Shown in pieces: positions 9,669 to 17,929 of a stretch of 64,000 nucleotides of DNA. Positions within the stretch are counted from its first letter, which is position 1; each line of letters begins with the position of its first letter. The translations under genes were made by a program, and so were the position numbers. The notes beneath the pieces were generated by a model. The model ran no database searches and was not told where the DNA came from. It saw only the letters and a program-made list of their open reading frames with translations. The DNA comes from Pedomonas sp051304405 (GTDB taxonomy: Bacteria; Pseudomonadota; Alphaproteobacteria; Sphingomonadales; Sphingomonadaceae), in NCBI RefSeq assembly GCF_051304405.1, contig NZ_JBPPGG010000003.1, positions 124,001-188,000 on the forward strand, given 5' to 3'.

Positions 9669-9696
9669 GGGCGGCGGAAGGGGCACTCCGCCGCCC
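9669..9696. other. Hairpin between the SCO gene and the TonB receptor
   Basis: Perfect 10-base-pair inverted repeat GGGCGGCGGA / TCCGCCGCCC with an 8-base loop. No T-tract follows on the plus strand, so it is at most a weak terminator or an mRNA-stabilising structure. Confidence 0.5.
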
Positions 9697-9726
9697 GCCT
9701 GTAAAGTTTAGGGGGAATAACCCGCT

Positions 9727-11727
9727 ATGAAGATCTTCCATGGCGTCCTTCTGGCCGCCGCAAGCCTTGCCGCGCCGTGCGCGCAGGCACAGAACACCGA
9801 CTTCGCGGTGGGCGATATCGTCGTCACCGCCAAGGGCATGGCCCGCTCCACCGCGGGCGTGCTGACCTCCGTCGACGTGCTGGGCGGCGACATCGCCCAG
9901 CGCCAGAGCGTGGACAATACCTGGGAAATGTTCGCCCGCCTGCCGGGCGTCACCCTGACCGATTTCGACCAGGGCACCACCTCCGGCCGCTTCTCCATTC
10001 GCGGCTTCAACGGCGAGGGCGAAATCAACGCGGTGAAGCTGCTGATCGACGGCATCCCGAGCAATGCCAACGATGGCGGCATGGGCTTCATCGACATGGT
10101 GATGCCGCTGGAAATCGCCGGTATCGAACTGGTGCGCGGCACCTCCGACCCGCGCCACGGCCTGCACAGCATCGCGGGCAACGCCAACATCCTCACCCGC
10201 ACCGGCGGCACCTACCTGGACGCCCGCCTGCTGGCGGGGGCCTATGCCACCGTCGAGGGCCAGGTCTCGGCAGGCTACGAGACCGGAAACGGCTTCAGCC
10301 AGAATTATTTCGTCGGCTACCGCGACACCGGCGGCTACCGCGACCACGCGGATCTCGACCGCCTCAATCTGGCGGGCAAGTGGTTCCAGACCCTCGGCGC
10401 GGTGCGCGTGGGTGCCATCGCCCGCTATTCCCGCGCCACCGCGCAGGAGCCCGGCTATCTCACCGAGGCCGACGCCGCCCGGGACCGCCGCCAGTCCCTC
10501 GACGTGTCGGAGACCGACGGCGGCAAGCGCCGCCTCCAGAGCTACAGCCTGCATCTGGACGCGGACCTCGCCCGCGCCCTCTCCCTCACCGCCAAGGCCT
10601 ACGCCAACGGCTACCGGGACGACCGCTACGTGCGCTTCTCCGAAAACGTCTCCCAGCAGCGCCGCCTGACGAAAGAATGGCAATACGGCGGCCTGTTCGC
10701 GCTGCACTACCACCCGCACATCGCCGGACTGCACAGCGTGATGCTCGAAGCGGGCGGCGACTTCCAGATCCAGAACAACAAGAGCCTGCGCTGGCTCACC
10801 GAGCGGCGCGCGGCCACCCGGCAGACCCGCGATCACGACTTCGACATGACCGTCTACGGCGGCTACGTGCAGGCGATCATCGAGCCGACGCCCTGGCTGA
10901 CCCTCACCCCCGCCTGGCGCTTCGACAAGGTCTCCGGCGACTTCACCGACCGGCTGGCGGACGCGCGCTACGACATCAACGACTACGGCACCATCAGCCA
11001 GCCGAAATTCAATCTGGCCGTCGTGCCGATGGCGGGCCTCACCCTCTACGGCAACTGGGGCCGCACCTTCCAGATCGGCGTCGGCTCGGGCGCATACAAG
11101 GTGCCGCCGCGCGTGAGCGACCTCGACCCCTCCGTCAACGAAGGCTGGGAAGCGGGCGTGAAATACGCCGCCGGCACCTGGCTCACCCTGCGCGCCGCCG
11201 TGTGGAAGCAGACCGCCTCCGGCGAGATCAAGCGCCGCCTCAACGACCCCTCCGGCGATTTCGACAACCTCGGCAAAACCCGCCGCCGGGGCCTCGACGT
11301 GCAGGCCAGCCTCTCGCCCCTGCCCACGCTCGACCTGTGGGCCGCATGGTCGCGCCAGCGCGCCATCATCGCGGAGCCGGACCCCGCCACCCCGTCCCAG
11401 CGCGGCAACTGGATCGACCACGTGCCGCGGAACCTGTTCTCCGGCGGCATCGACTACACGCCAACCCAGGGCCTGCGCCTGTCCCTGTGGGGCAACGGCC
11501 AGTCCCGCTACGAACTGACCCCCGCCAACAACGTCGGTCGCTACGGCAACTACGCGGTGTTCAACTTCGAAGCCGCCTACCAGCTCACCCCGGCCGTCGA
11601 ACTGTCCGCCCAGATCAACAACCTGGCGAACGAAAAATACGAATACGCCTGGCACGACGGCACACAAACCCTCCTCGCCCCCGCCCCCGGCCGCGCGGCC
11701 TATGGCGCTATCCGGGTGCGGATGTGA
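9727..11727 (+). CDS. TonB-dependent outer membrane receptor, possibly metal or metal-chelate uptake
   Basis: 666 residues. A signal peptide (MKIFHGVLLAAASLAAPCAQ) is followed by a TonB-box-like DIVVTAKG, then the plug domain (SIRGFNGEGE, LLIDGIPSN, GIELVRGTSDPRHG) and a 22-strand-type barrel ending in GAIRVRM. The final residue is Met rather than Phe. The substrate cannot be read from the sequence. The preceding copper-related genes make copper or a metal chelate plausible, but the plug lacks the Met/Cys-rich signature I associate with NosA/OprC copper receptors. A GGGGG run at 9711-9715 may act as the ribosome-binding site. Confidence 0.85.
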   Translation: MKIFHGVLLAAASLAAPCAQAQNTDFAVGDIVVTAKGMARSTAGVLTSVDVLGGDIAQRQSVDNTWEMFARLPGVTLTDFDQGTTSGRFSIRGFNGEGEINAVKLLIDGIPSNANDGGMGFIDMVMPLEIAGIELVRGTSDPRHGLHSIAGNANILTRTGGTYLDARLLAGAYATVEGQVSAGYETGNGFSQNYFVGYRDTGGYRDHADLDRLNLAGKWFQTLGAVRVGAIARYSRATAQEPGYLTEADAARDRRQSLDVSETDGGKRRLQSYSLHLDADLARALSLTAKAYANGYRDDRYVRFSENVSQQRRLTKEWQYGGLFALHYHPHIAGLHSVMLEAGGDFQIQNNKSLRWLTERRAATRQTRDHDFDMTVYGGYVQAIIEPTPWLTLTPAWRFDKVSGDFTDRLADARYDINDYGTISQPKFNLAVVPMAGLTLYGNWGRTFQIGVGSGAYKVPPRVSDLDPSVNEGWEAGVKYAAGTWLTLRAAVWKQTASGEIKRRLNDPSGDFDNLGKTRRRGLDVQASLSPLPTLDLWAAWSRQRAIIAEPDPATPSQRGNWIDHVPRNLFSGGIDYTPTQGLRLSLWGNGQSRYELTPANNVGRYGNYAVFNFEAAYQLTPAVELSAQINNLANEKYEYAWHDGTQTLLAPAPGRAAYGAIRVRM

Positions 11728-11766
11728 GTTTTTGAGGGGGATTTTTTTGGGGGGATTTTTTTGATT

Positions 11767-11791
11767 GCAGGAGGGTCTCGGACCCTCCTGC
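11767..11791. repeat. Palindromic repeat, copy 1
   Basis: 11-base arms GCAGGAGGGTC and GACCCTCCTGC around a 3-base loop, preceded by T-rich sequence and followed by ACCTCCC. A near-identical copy in opposite orientation lies at 11948-11971. The shared flank ACCTCCC suggests a dispersed palindromic (REP-like) element rather than an ordinary terminator. Confidence 0.65.
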
Positions 11792-11850
11792 ACCTCCCTT
11801 TCGTTTTGTCGGGCCGTGTTTCCGGCGCTTCATCCGCAACACTAAAAAAC

Positions 11851-11888
11851 AGGGACGCACCCGGTCGAACCCAGGTGCGTCCCTTTTA
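11851..11888. terminator. Intrinsic terminator between convergent genes, probably bidirectional
   Basis: Stem AGGGACGCACC / GGTGCGTCCCT (11 base pairs, 12-base loop) followed by TTT on the plus strand, with an A-rich run just before it that gives a T-tract on the minus strand. It lies between the TonB receptor and the convergent oligopeptidase gene and can serve both. Confidence 0.75.
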
Positions 11889-11947
11889 TTCCTCAATGTT
11901 GCGTACCGGCCGAGTGGCCGGGTGCATCCTGAAAAAGACCGGGAGGT

Positions 11948-11971
11948 GCAGGAGGGGTAAGCCCCTCCTGC
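11948..11971. repeat. Palindromic repeat, copy 2 (inverted relative to copy 1)
   Basis: 10-base arms GCAGGAGGGG and CCCCTCCTGC with a 4-base loop. Read on the minus strand it has the same order as copy 1: T-run, palindrome, then ACCTCCC. The T-run precedes the stem for minus-strand transcripts, so it does not look like a terminator for the oligopeptidase gene. Confidence 0.65.
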
Positions 11972-12003
11972 AAAAAAAATTCAAAACCTCCAGACCACCA
12001 AAA

Positions 12004-14055
12004 TCACCCTGCCAGTCCGTAGGACCGCAGCAGTGCGTCGGGTTTCGGCTCACGCCCCCGGAAGGCGATGAAGCTTTCGAGGGCCGGGCGGGAGGCGCCT
12101 TTGGCGAGGATGTGTTCGCGGAAGGCGAGGCCTGCGTCGCTGCTGAGCACGCCCACTTCCTCGAAGCGTTCGAAGGCGTCTGCGGAGAGGAGTTCGGCCC
12201 ACAGGTAGCTGTAGTAGCCTGCGGCGTAGCCGCCCGCGAAGATGTGGGTGAAGGCGTGGGGGAAGCGGTGCCACTCCGGCGGGACGATGACCGCCACTTC
12301 CTGCCGGACCTCGTTCAGGAGGTCGAGCACGTTGACCGGCTGCTCCGGGCTGTATTCCAGGTGCAGGCGCAGGTCGAACAGGGCGAATTCCAGCTGGCGG
12401 ACGAGGAACATGCCGGCCTGGAAGCGCCGCGCGGCGAGCATTTTCTCGAGGAGCGCGTCGGGCAGCGGCTCGCCGGTCTGGTAGTGGCCGGAGAGCAGGC
12501 CGAGGGCTTCCTTGTTCCAGGCGAAGTTTTCCATGAGCTGGCTCGGCAGCTCGACCGCATCCCACTCGAAGCCGGTGATGCCGCCGACGGAGGGCAGGTC
12601 CACTTCCGTCAGCAGGTGGTGCAGCGCGTGGCCGAATTCGTGCAGCAGGGTCAGCACGTCGCGGTGGGTGAGCAGCGCGGGCGTGTCCGCCGTTGCCGGC
12701 GCGAAGTTGCAGGTGAGGTAGGCGACCGGCCGGTGCACCTTGTCCGCGTCGCGGAAGCGGGAGCGGCACACGCCCATCCACGCCCCGCCCCGCTTGCCGG
12801 AGCGGGCGAACAGATCGATGTAAATACCGGCGAAGGCCTCGCCCTCGCGGTTGTGCAGCTCGTAGAAGACGGCATCCGGGTGCCAGGTTTCCACGTCGTC
12901 CCGGCGCACCAGGGTAATGCCGAACAGCCGCTCGAACAGGGTGAAGGTGCCGGAGAGCACCCGGGGCAGCGGGAAGTAGGGCTTGATCTGCTCCTCGTTC
13001 ACCGCGAAGCGGGCGAGGCGCAGTTTTTCGGAGGCGTAGCCCACGTCCCACGGCTGAAGGTCCTCGATGCCGAGTTCCGAGCGGGCGAAGGCGCGCAGCT
13101 CCTCCAGATCCTGCCGGGCAACCGGGCGGGCCCGGGCGGCGAGATCGCGCAGGAAGTCGATCACCTCCTGCGGGGTGCGGGCCATCTTGGGCTCCAGCGA
13201 GAGCGCGGCGCTGTTGGCGAAGCCCAGCAGGCTTGCCGCCTCGTGGCGCAGCGCCAGAATGCGGGCGATGCGCTGGCTGTTGTCGAACTGCCCCGCGTTC
13301 GGCCCCTGATCGGACGCGCGGGTGTTGAAGGCGTGGTAGACGCGCTGGCGCAGGGCGCGATCATCGGCATAGGTGAGGATCGCCTGCACGCTCGGCTGGT
13401 GGAGCGTGACGAGCCAGCCCTCCAGCCCCCTGGCCTGCGCGTAGGCGGCGAGCACGCCCTTCTCCGAGGCGGGCAGGCCGCTCAGCGCCGCCTCGTCCGT
13501 GAGATGCTCGGACCAGGCTTCGGTCGCATCCAGCACGGCGTTGGCGAATTCGGTGGAGAGGGTGCTGAGCTCGATGCCGATCTCGCGGAAGCGGGAGCGG
13601 TCCGGCTCCTCCAGCGCGACGCCGGAGAGGCGGAAATCGCGCAGGCTGTGCTCGACGAGCGCCCGCGCCGCGGGCGAGAGGGTGTTGAGGCTGCCCATCT
13701 CCGCCACGGCGCGGATGGCGGCGTAAAGCTCCCGGTTCTGGCCCACTTCCAGGTAATGGGCGGTCAGCTTCGGCTGGGCCTCGCCATAGGCGGCGCGCAG
13801 CTCGGGCGTGTCGGCGACGCTGTGCAGGTGGGAGACGGGCGCCCAGGCGCGGCTGACGGCGAAGTCCGCCCGCTCCTTGGCCATGAGCACATCCTCGAAG
13901 GTGCGGGGCGTCGAGGCGTCGGTGATGCGCGCCATGGCGGCCGCGTGCTCGCTCAGCACGGCCTCAACCGCCGGGGCGACATGCTCGGCGCGGATTGCGG
14001 CAAAGGCGGGCAGTTCCGCGTCCAGAAGCAGCGGATTCGAGGAGTGAGTGGAAAT
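12004..14055 (-). CDS. prlC: M3-family oligopeptidase (oligopeptidase A / PrlC), apparent ATT start
   Basis: Cytosolic zinc oligopeptidase that degrades short peptides, including cleaved signal peptides. The zinc motif HEFGH is at residues 472-476, with a downstream Glu in FEWDAVELPSQ matching the third ligand region, and the C-terminal M3 signature HIFAGGYAAGYYSY is present. No ATG lies near the homologous N-terminus. The frame continues upstream to 14283, but that part is Arg/Pro-rich and unlike the family. A perfect AGGAGG (14061-14066) stands five bases before an ATT codon at 14055-14053, and starting there gives 683 residues beginning (M)STHSSNPLLL, matching E. coli OpdA in length (680) and N-terminus. 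I infer an ATT start as in infC. Confidence 0.85.
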   Translation of the reverse strand: MSTHSSNPLLLDAELPAFAAIRAEHVAPAVEAVLSEHAAAMARITDASTPRTFEDVLMAKERADFAVSRAWAPVSHLHSVADTPELRAAYGEAQPKLTAHYLEVGQNRELYAAIRAVAEMGSLNTLSPAARALVEHSLRDFRLSGVALEEPDRSRFREIGIELSTLSTEFANAVLDATEAWSEHLTDEAALSGLPASEKGVLAAYAQARGLEGWLVTLHQPSVQAILTYADDRALRQRVYHAFNTRASDQGPNAGQFDNSQRIARILALRHEAASLLGFANSAALSLEPKMARTPQEVIDFLRDLAARARPVARQDLEELRAFARSELGIEDLQPWDVGYASEKLRLARFAVNEEQIKPYFPLPRVLSGTFTLFERLFGITLVRRDDVETWHPDAVFYELHNREGEAFAGIYIDLFARSGKRGGAWMGVCRSRFRDADKVHRPVAYLTCNFAPATADTPALLTHRDVLTLLHEFGHALHHLLTEVDLPSVGGITGFEWDAVELPSQLMENFAWNKEALGLLSGHYQTGEPLPDALLEKMLAARRFQAGMFLVRQLEFALFDLRLHLEYSPEQPVNVLDLLNEVRQEVAVIVPPEWHRFPHAFTHIFAGGYAAGYYSYLWAELLSADAFERFEEVGVLSSDAGLAFREHILAKGASRPALESFIAFRGREPKPDALLRSYGLAG

Positions 14056-14349
14056 GGCGGCCTCCTGTGGTGCTCGGTCTGTTTCGGCTCGGTTCCGGCT
14101 TGGTCCTGATGCCGCCGCGCCCGGGCCGGGCGGGCGGAAATTCCTGATCCGTTCCAAGCAAGTGCGGCCTTGGGCCCCTGATTTCAAGAGGCATCCGAAC
14201 GCGCGCAATCTGAACGCACGGCGGAGCCCGCCGTGCCCTGCCCTTCCGGCACGCGGTTCGGTGGCGGGGGGACGGCGGCGCATTTCGCGTCACTCGCGAT
14301 GGAAGCGCCCGCAATTTCCCCGAAAACGTGAAATCGACGCTACGGGGGT

Positions 14350-15660
14350 TTAAACGCCCGATGAGAGGTTTTTACCTATCACCGGTAGGGCGGTACCGAC
14401 CCACCCCGTTTTGGCGCTGTAAGGGGCCTTTACGGGCGACGGCGAGGCATTCCGGCGGCGACCCTCGCCCTGCCCCGCCAGCAGCGCCACATAGGCGTCC
14501 AGCATACGCCCCGCATCGAAGGTGCGCGCCCGCACCTTCAGCAGCGCGGCCTCGCGCGGCTGGGCCATGTGCCATTCCATGGCGGCGGCCAGCGCCTCGG
14601 CGTTGTCCACCGGCACCAGCGGGCCGTAGCGGCCGTGGGCCAGCACTTCGCGCGGGCCGGTGCGGCAATCGGTTGCCACCACCGGGCAGCCGCACGCCAG
14701 CGCCTCCAGCAGCGCGTTGCTCGACCCCTCCCACGCGGAGGAGAGCACGAACAGCGCTGCCCGGGCAAGATAGCGGTGCGGGTTGGGATCGAAGCCGGCC
14801 AGGCGCACATCCTGCGCGATGCCGAGCCGGGCCGCCTGCCGCTGAAGTGCGGCGCGGGCCCTGGCCGAGCCCTCGCCCAGAATGACGAGGCGGCAGGGGC
14901 GCGTCTGGCGCAGGCGGGCAAAGGCGTCCAGCAGCAGGGGGAAATTCTTCTGCTTGACCAGCCGGCCGATGCCGAGAACCACCGGCGGCGCGCCCGGCGC
15001 GAACCACGGGTCGTCGAGCGGCGCCTCCGCCCGGCCCGCCACCCAGTCGAGCGGCACGCCGTTGGGGATGACCGAGACATGCCCCAGCTTCAGCGCCTCC
15101 TCCATCTGGTGCGCGAGATCGCGCGACACGGCCACCACCTGATCGGCCCGGGCGAAGACGCGGCGCATGAGGGTGCGGGCGACCAGCCCGCGCACCGCCC
15201 CGGCCACAGCGGCGAGCGGGCCGCCGCGCCGGTGGAACAGATCGTTGCTGGCGCGCATGACGAGGCGGGCGGGATGGCGGGCGGCCGTATTGGCCTCGGC
15301 GGCGAGCCAGTGCACATGGTTGCCGCTGGAGAGCAGCACCCGGGGACGCCGGCCGGCGAGCGCCCGGGCGAGCGTGCGCGTTGCCAGCGCAATGGCGAGG
15401 GCGCGATGACGGCAGCGCTTCAGGAGGGGGTTGGCGTCGGCCAGCGCCAGCACCGATACGCCCGGCGGCACCTCGCCCGCCAGGGCGCCATCCGCATGGA
15501 CCACCCACAGCTCGGTGCGCAGGCCTTGCGCGCGGGCGGCGGCGGCGATGCGCAGCGCGTTGCGCACCACGCCGCTGCCCCGAAAATCGTAGACGAGAAC
15601 GGCCAGATCGAGCGTTGCGGTCTCGGGGTGCGGCCGGGGGAAAACCGGAGCGTGCATCAT
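14350..15660 (-). CDS. GT4-family glycosyltransferase
   Basis: 436-residue GT-B fold glycosyltransferase. The C-terminal half has GIGRLVKQKNFPLLLDAF and the nucleotide-sugar motif EGSSNALLEALACGCPVV, both typical of family 4. The N-terminal half carries the acceptor domain with YDFRGSGVVRNALRIA. It probably adds a sugar to a lipid-linked or polysaccharide acceptor at the inner face of the membrane; the substrate cannot be predicted. Two adjacent ATG codons overlap the stop of the upstream DUF1134 gene, so the pair is translationally coupled. The last 30 or so residues are poorly family-like. Confidence 0.85.
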   Translation of the reverse strand: MMHAPVFPRPHPETATLDLAVLVYDFRGSGVVRNALRIAAAARAQGLRTELWVVHADGALAGEVPPGVSVLALADANPLLKRCRHRALAIALATRTLARALAGRRPRVLLSSGNHVHWLAAEANTAARHPARLVMRASNDLFHRRGGPLAAVAGAVRGLVARTLMRRVFARADQVVAVSRDLAHQMEEALKLGHVSVIPNGVPLDWVAGRAEAPLDDPWFAPGAPPVVLGIGRLVKQKNFPLLLDAFARLRQTRPCRLVILGEGSARARAALQRQAARLGIAQDVRLAGFDPNPHRYLARAALFVLSSAWEGSSNALLEALACGCPVVATDCRTGPREVLAHGRYGPLVPVDNAEALAAAMEWHMAQPREAALLKVRARTFDAGRMLDAYVALLAGQGEGRRRNASPSPVKAPYSAKTGWVGTALPVIGKNLSSGV

Positions 15661-16340
15661 AGGGGCAACCACCGCCGTTCGTGGGTGATGTGGATGTAGC
15701 CAAGCCGCGCGCCCAGACGCACGCCGACCCCGCTGTAGACCGGCACCAGGGTGACGGACTTGCGATGATCGACGCCCACGTCTCCGCCTGCCCCCACGTA
15801 GACGCCAGCCTGCGCCATGGGGCGGCGGCCGAAGATGTCCTCAACGGCGCGCAGGTTGTAAACCAGGATGAAGACCCTGGAGGCGTTCGCCCCCGCGTCC
15901 AGTCCGATGGACGGCCCCTGCCAGTAGAGACGCCGGGTAATGCGCCGCCCCTCGGCATCGGTGAACACCAGCTTGCCCGAGCCGTAGCGCAGGCCGCCGA
16001 TGAACCCGGCGCTCACTTCCTCGCCCGCGATATAGCCGGTCGGCACGCCGTACTCCGCCACCGCCTTCTCGATGGCCTCGGCGACGCCGTGGCTCACGTC
16101 GCCGAAGAATTCGTCCGCCGCCGCGATGATGCCGCTGCGGCGGCTCTCCTCGGCGGAGGAGAGCGCCTCCTTCGCCGCGGACGTCTCCGCCGGGGCCGCC
16201 GCCGGAGCCTCCGCGGAAGCCACCGCGGGAGCCTCCTCGGCCCGGGCGGCGGGCGGCGCGGCCAGCAGCGGCAGCACGAGCGCGGCCGCAAGCAATCGGG
16301 GCCGGCGCGCGCATTCAAGGAGACGGTGCAGAATCATCAT
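15657..16340 (-). CDS. DUF1134 (EipA-like) periplasmic envelope protein
   Basis: 227 residues with a signal peptide (about 1-34), an Ala/Glu/Pro-rich linker to about residue 65 and a C-terminal domain with GYIAGEEVSAGFIGGLRYGSG and YWQGPSIGLDAGANASR cores (positions about 103-155). The fold is the small beta-barrel DUF1134 domain described for Brucella EipA, which is tied to envelope integrity. Its stop overlaps the glycosyltransferase start, suggesting a shared role in envelope polysaccharide. The start codon lies inside a strong hairpin (16339-16365). Confidence 0.8.
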   Translation of the reverse strand: MMILHRLLECARRPRLLAAALVLPLLAAPPAARAEEAPAVASAEAPAAAPAETSAAKEALSSAEESRRSGIIAAADEFFGDVSHGVAEAIEKAVAEYGVPTGYIAGEEVSAGFIGGLRYGSGKLVFTDAEGRRITRRLYWQGPSIGLDAGANASRVFILVYNLRAVEDIFGRRPMAQAGVYVGAGGDVGVDHRKSVTLVPVYSGVGVRLGARLGYIHITHERRWLPL

Positions 16341-16365
16341 GCCCCGCCTTTTAGGGGCGGGGCAT
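16339..16365 (-). promoter_or_regulatory. Hairpin covering the start region of the DUF1134 gene
   Basis: Perfect 10-base-pair repeat ATGCCCCGCC / GGCGGGGCAT with a 7-base loop. In the minus-strand transcript the 3' arm contains the G-rich presumptive ribosome-binding site and the ATG at 16340. It could mask translation initiation, or simply end the upstream Rieske transcript, although no T-tract follows. Confidence 0.5.
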
Positions 16366-16445
16366 GACAGAAGCCTGACGAAGGACCGGCGTGCGCCGTT
16401 TTTCCTTTTCCGGCTCTTTTTCCTTTTCCGGCGCTCCGGGGGCGA

Positions 16446-17795
16446 TCAGCGCCGCCCTTCGAGGTAATCGTTCAGCACCTCGTGGAAGCGCCGCACGCGG
16501 GTTTCCTGCCCGGTGAGATAGGCGTCCTGATAGGCCTCCGAGCGCAGGCCCTGCTGCTGCTGCTCGGCGACCGAGAGGTCCTGCGACAGGAAGTCGCCGA
16601 TGCCCAGCTCCGCCAGGTGATTGGTGAAGCTGTTGGTCTCGTGCTCCGCCTCCTCGTAGGGGCGCATGCCGTAGATGGTCGGCACCTCGGTGCGGCCCTC
16701 GATGCGGGGCACCATGTACCAGTAGTCGAACGTGCACTTGTTCGGATCATCCGGGTGCGGCTCGGTGCGGAAGAAGTGCAGGCCGTCCGACGTGCCGGTG
16801 ATGGTGACGTTCGGGAACAGGGTGTGATGGAGGTGATCCGTCAGCTCGTCGTCGTACATGGTCTCGAAGTAGGTGTAGCCGCGCGACGGCCCGAGACGGC
16901 GCTTGGCCTCCTGAAGCGCCAGACGCCCGTCGCGGGCGCGGCCCTGGAAGTCATCGGGATTGAGATCCCACTCGCGCAGCATGTCGGCCCAGGCGGGCTC
17001 CACCTCGTTCGGGAACTTGGAGCGCATCGACGGCTGGCCCCGCTCGATCATCCGGTTGTGACCACTCGGGTACATCTCGAAGATGGTGTTCTTGTAGTCT
17101 TCGTCGATGATCGCCTGCATCTGCGGGTGCACCGTCGGCAGGTGATAGCTCTCGTTGAAATTGTCCGACGCGAACTTCCAGTTGGTGTTCACCGTCAGCG
17201 TGCGCCAGATCACGCGCACCCAGTTGTCCAGATCGCGGCTGGCCAGGAGATCGGGAATCGGCTCCAGATATTCCAGCAGCGGCTTGGCGTTCGGGTCGAA
17301 CGAATACCACACGAAGCCGCCCCAGGTGCCGCAGGGCAGCTCCTTCAGCTTCAGCTTGCCGCACGGGTTGCCCTGGGGGAAGTCGTCCGGGTCCTGCACG
17401 TCCTGAAGGCCGCCGTCCAGGCCCCACTTCCAGCCGTGGTAGGCGCAGGACAGGGCCTTGGTGATCGAGCCGCTCTCCACCGCCACCAGCCGGTTCCCGC
17501 GATGAAGGCAGACGTTGTAGAAGGCGCGGATCGAACCGTCGGTCTGTTTGATCATGATGACCGACTCGTGCATGAAATTGTGCACGATGAAGTCGCCCGG
17601 CTCCTCAAGCTGGGCCGTGCGCCCGCCCACATGCCAGACGCGCTTCCACATGTACTTCCATTCGCGCTCGGCGAATTCCTTGCTGTAGTAGCGATCGCCG
17701 GTGATCGGGTCGCCGCGGACGGCGGGCGGCTGTGCCTTCGGGTGGGTGGGATAGCCGGGCTTGCCCTTGCTTTCGATCTTCGTGGCGATGGTCAT
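16446..17795 (-). CDS. Rieske non-heme iron oxygenase, large (alpha) subunit
   Basis: 449-residue ring-hydroxylating-type oxygenase. The Rieske cluster ligands are Cys96, His98, Cys117 and His120 (CLHRG and CAYHGWKW). The mononuclear iron site is in DNFNESYHLPTVHP with His218 and His223. ATG 17795 was chosen because AAGGGGAG (17801-17808) precedes it at good spacing, whereas the open frame continues only 16 codons further. No beta subunit, ferredoxin or reductase gene is adjacent, so electrons must come from a shared reductase. Substrate unknown. An inverted repeat sits 33-48 bases upstream of the start. Confidence 0.9.
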   Translation of the reverse strand: MTIATKIESKGKPGYPTHPKAQPPAVRGDPITGDRYYSKEFAEREWKYMWKRVWHVGGRTAQLEEPGDFIVHNFMHESVIMIKQTDGSIRAFYNVCLHRGNRLVAVESGSITKALSCAYHGWKWGLDGGLQDVQDPDDFPQGNPCGKLKLKELPCGTWGGFVWYSFDPNAKPLLEYLEPIPDLLASRDLDNWVRVIWRTLTVNTNWKFASDNFNESYHLPTVHPQMQAIIDEDYKNTIFEMYPSGHNRMIERGQPSMRSKFPNEVEPAWADMLREWDLNPDDFQGRARDGRLALQEAKRRLGPSRGYTYFETMYDDELTDHLHHTLFPNVTITGTSDGLHFFRTEPHPDDPNKCTFDYWYMVPRIEGRTEVPTIYGMRPYEEAEHETNSFTNHLAELGIGDFLSQDLSVAEQQQQGLRSEAYQDAYLTGQETRVRRFHEVLNDYLEGRR

Positions 17796-17827
17796 GTGTA
17801 CTCCCCTTCTTGCGTCGCGAGCGACTT

Positions 17828-17843
17828 TTGAACGATCGTACAA
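17828..17843. promoter_or_regulatory. Candidate operator upstream of the Rieske gene
   Basis: TTGAACGATCGTACAA, a 16-base inverted repeat symmetric at 14 positions around ACGATCGT. It lies between the histidine kinase stop and the oxygenase start and is AT-richer than its surroundings, so it is a plausible repressor site. The regulator is unknown. Confidence 0.45.
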
Positions 17844-17929
17844 TACGACGTCCCGCCAGAGGGAGACACATCAACCCGACCCTGTCATTTTGGATAGGCC
17901 CGATCGCATCCATCCGGCCCGCGCGCGGC

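Noticed and set aside
8932..11793. 953-codon open frame opposite the SCO and TonB receptor genes
   Set aside because: Spans several real genes on the other strand and is low-complexity Gly/Ala/Arg; shadow frame.
14056..14283. N-terminal extension of the oligopeptidase to an upstream GTG or TTG
   Set aside because: The extra 76 codons are Arg/Pro/Gly-rich and unlike M3 peptidases, while the ATT start has a perfect ribosome site.
16390..16440. TTTTCC-rich repeated stretch after the Rieske gene as a regulatory element
   Set aside because: Two imperfect copies of a pyrimidine run; no symmetry and no convincing role beyond low complexity.
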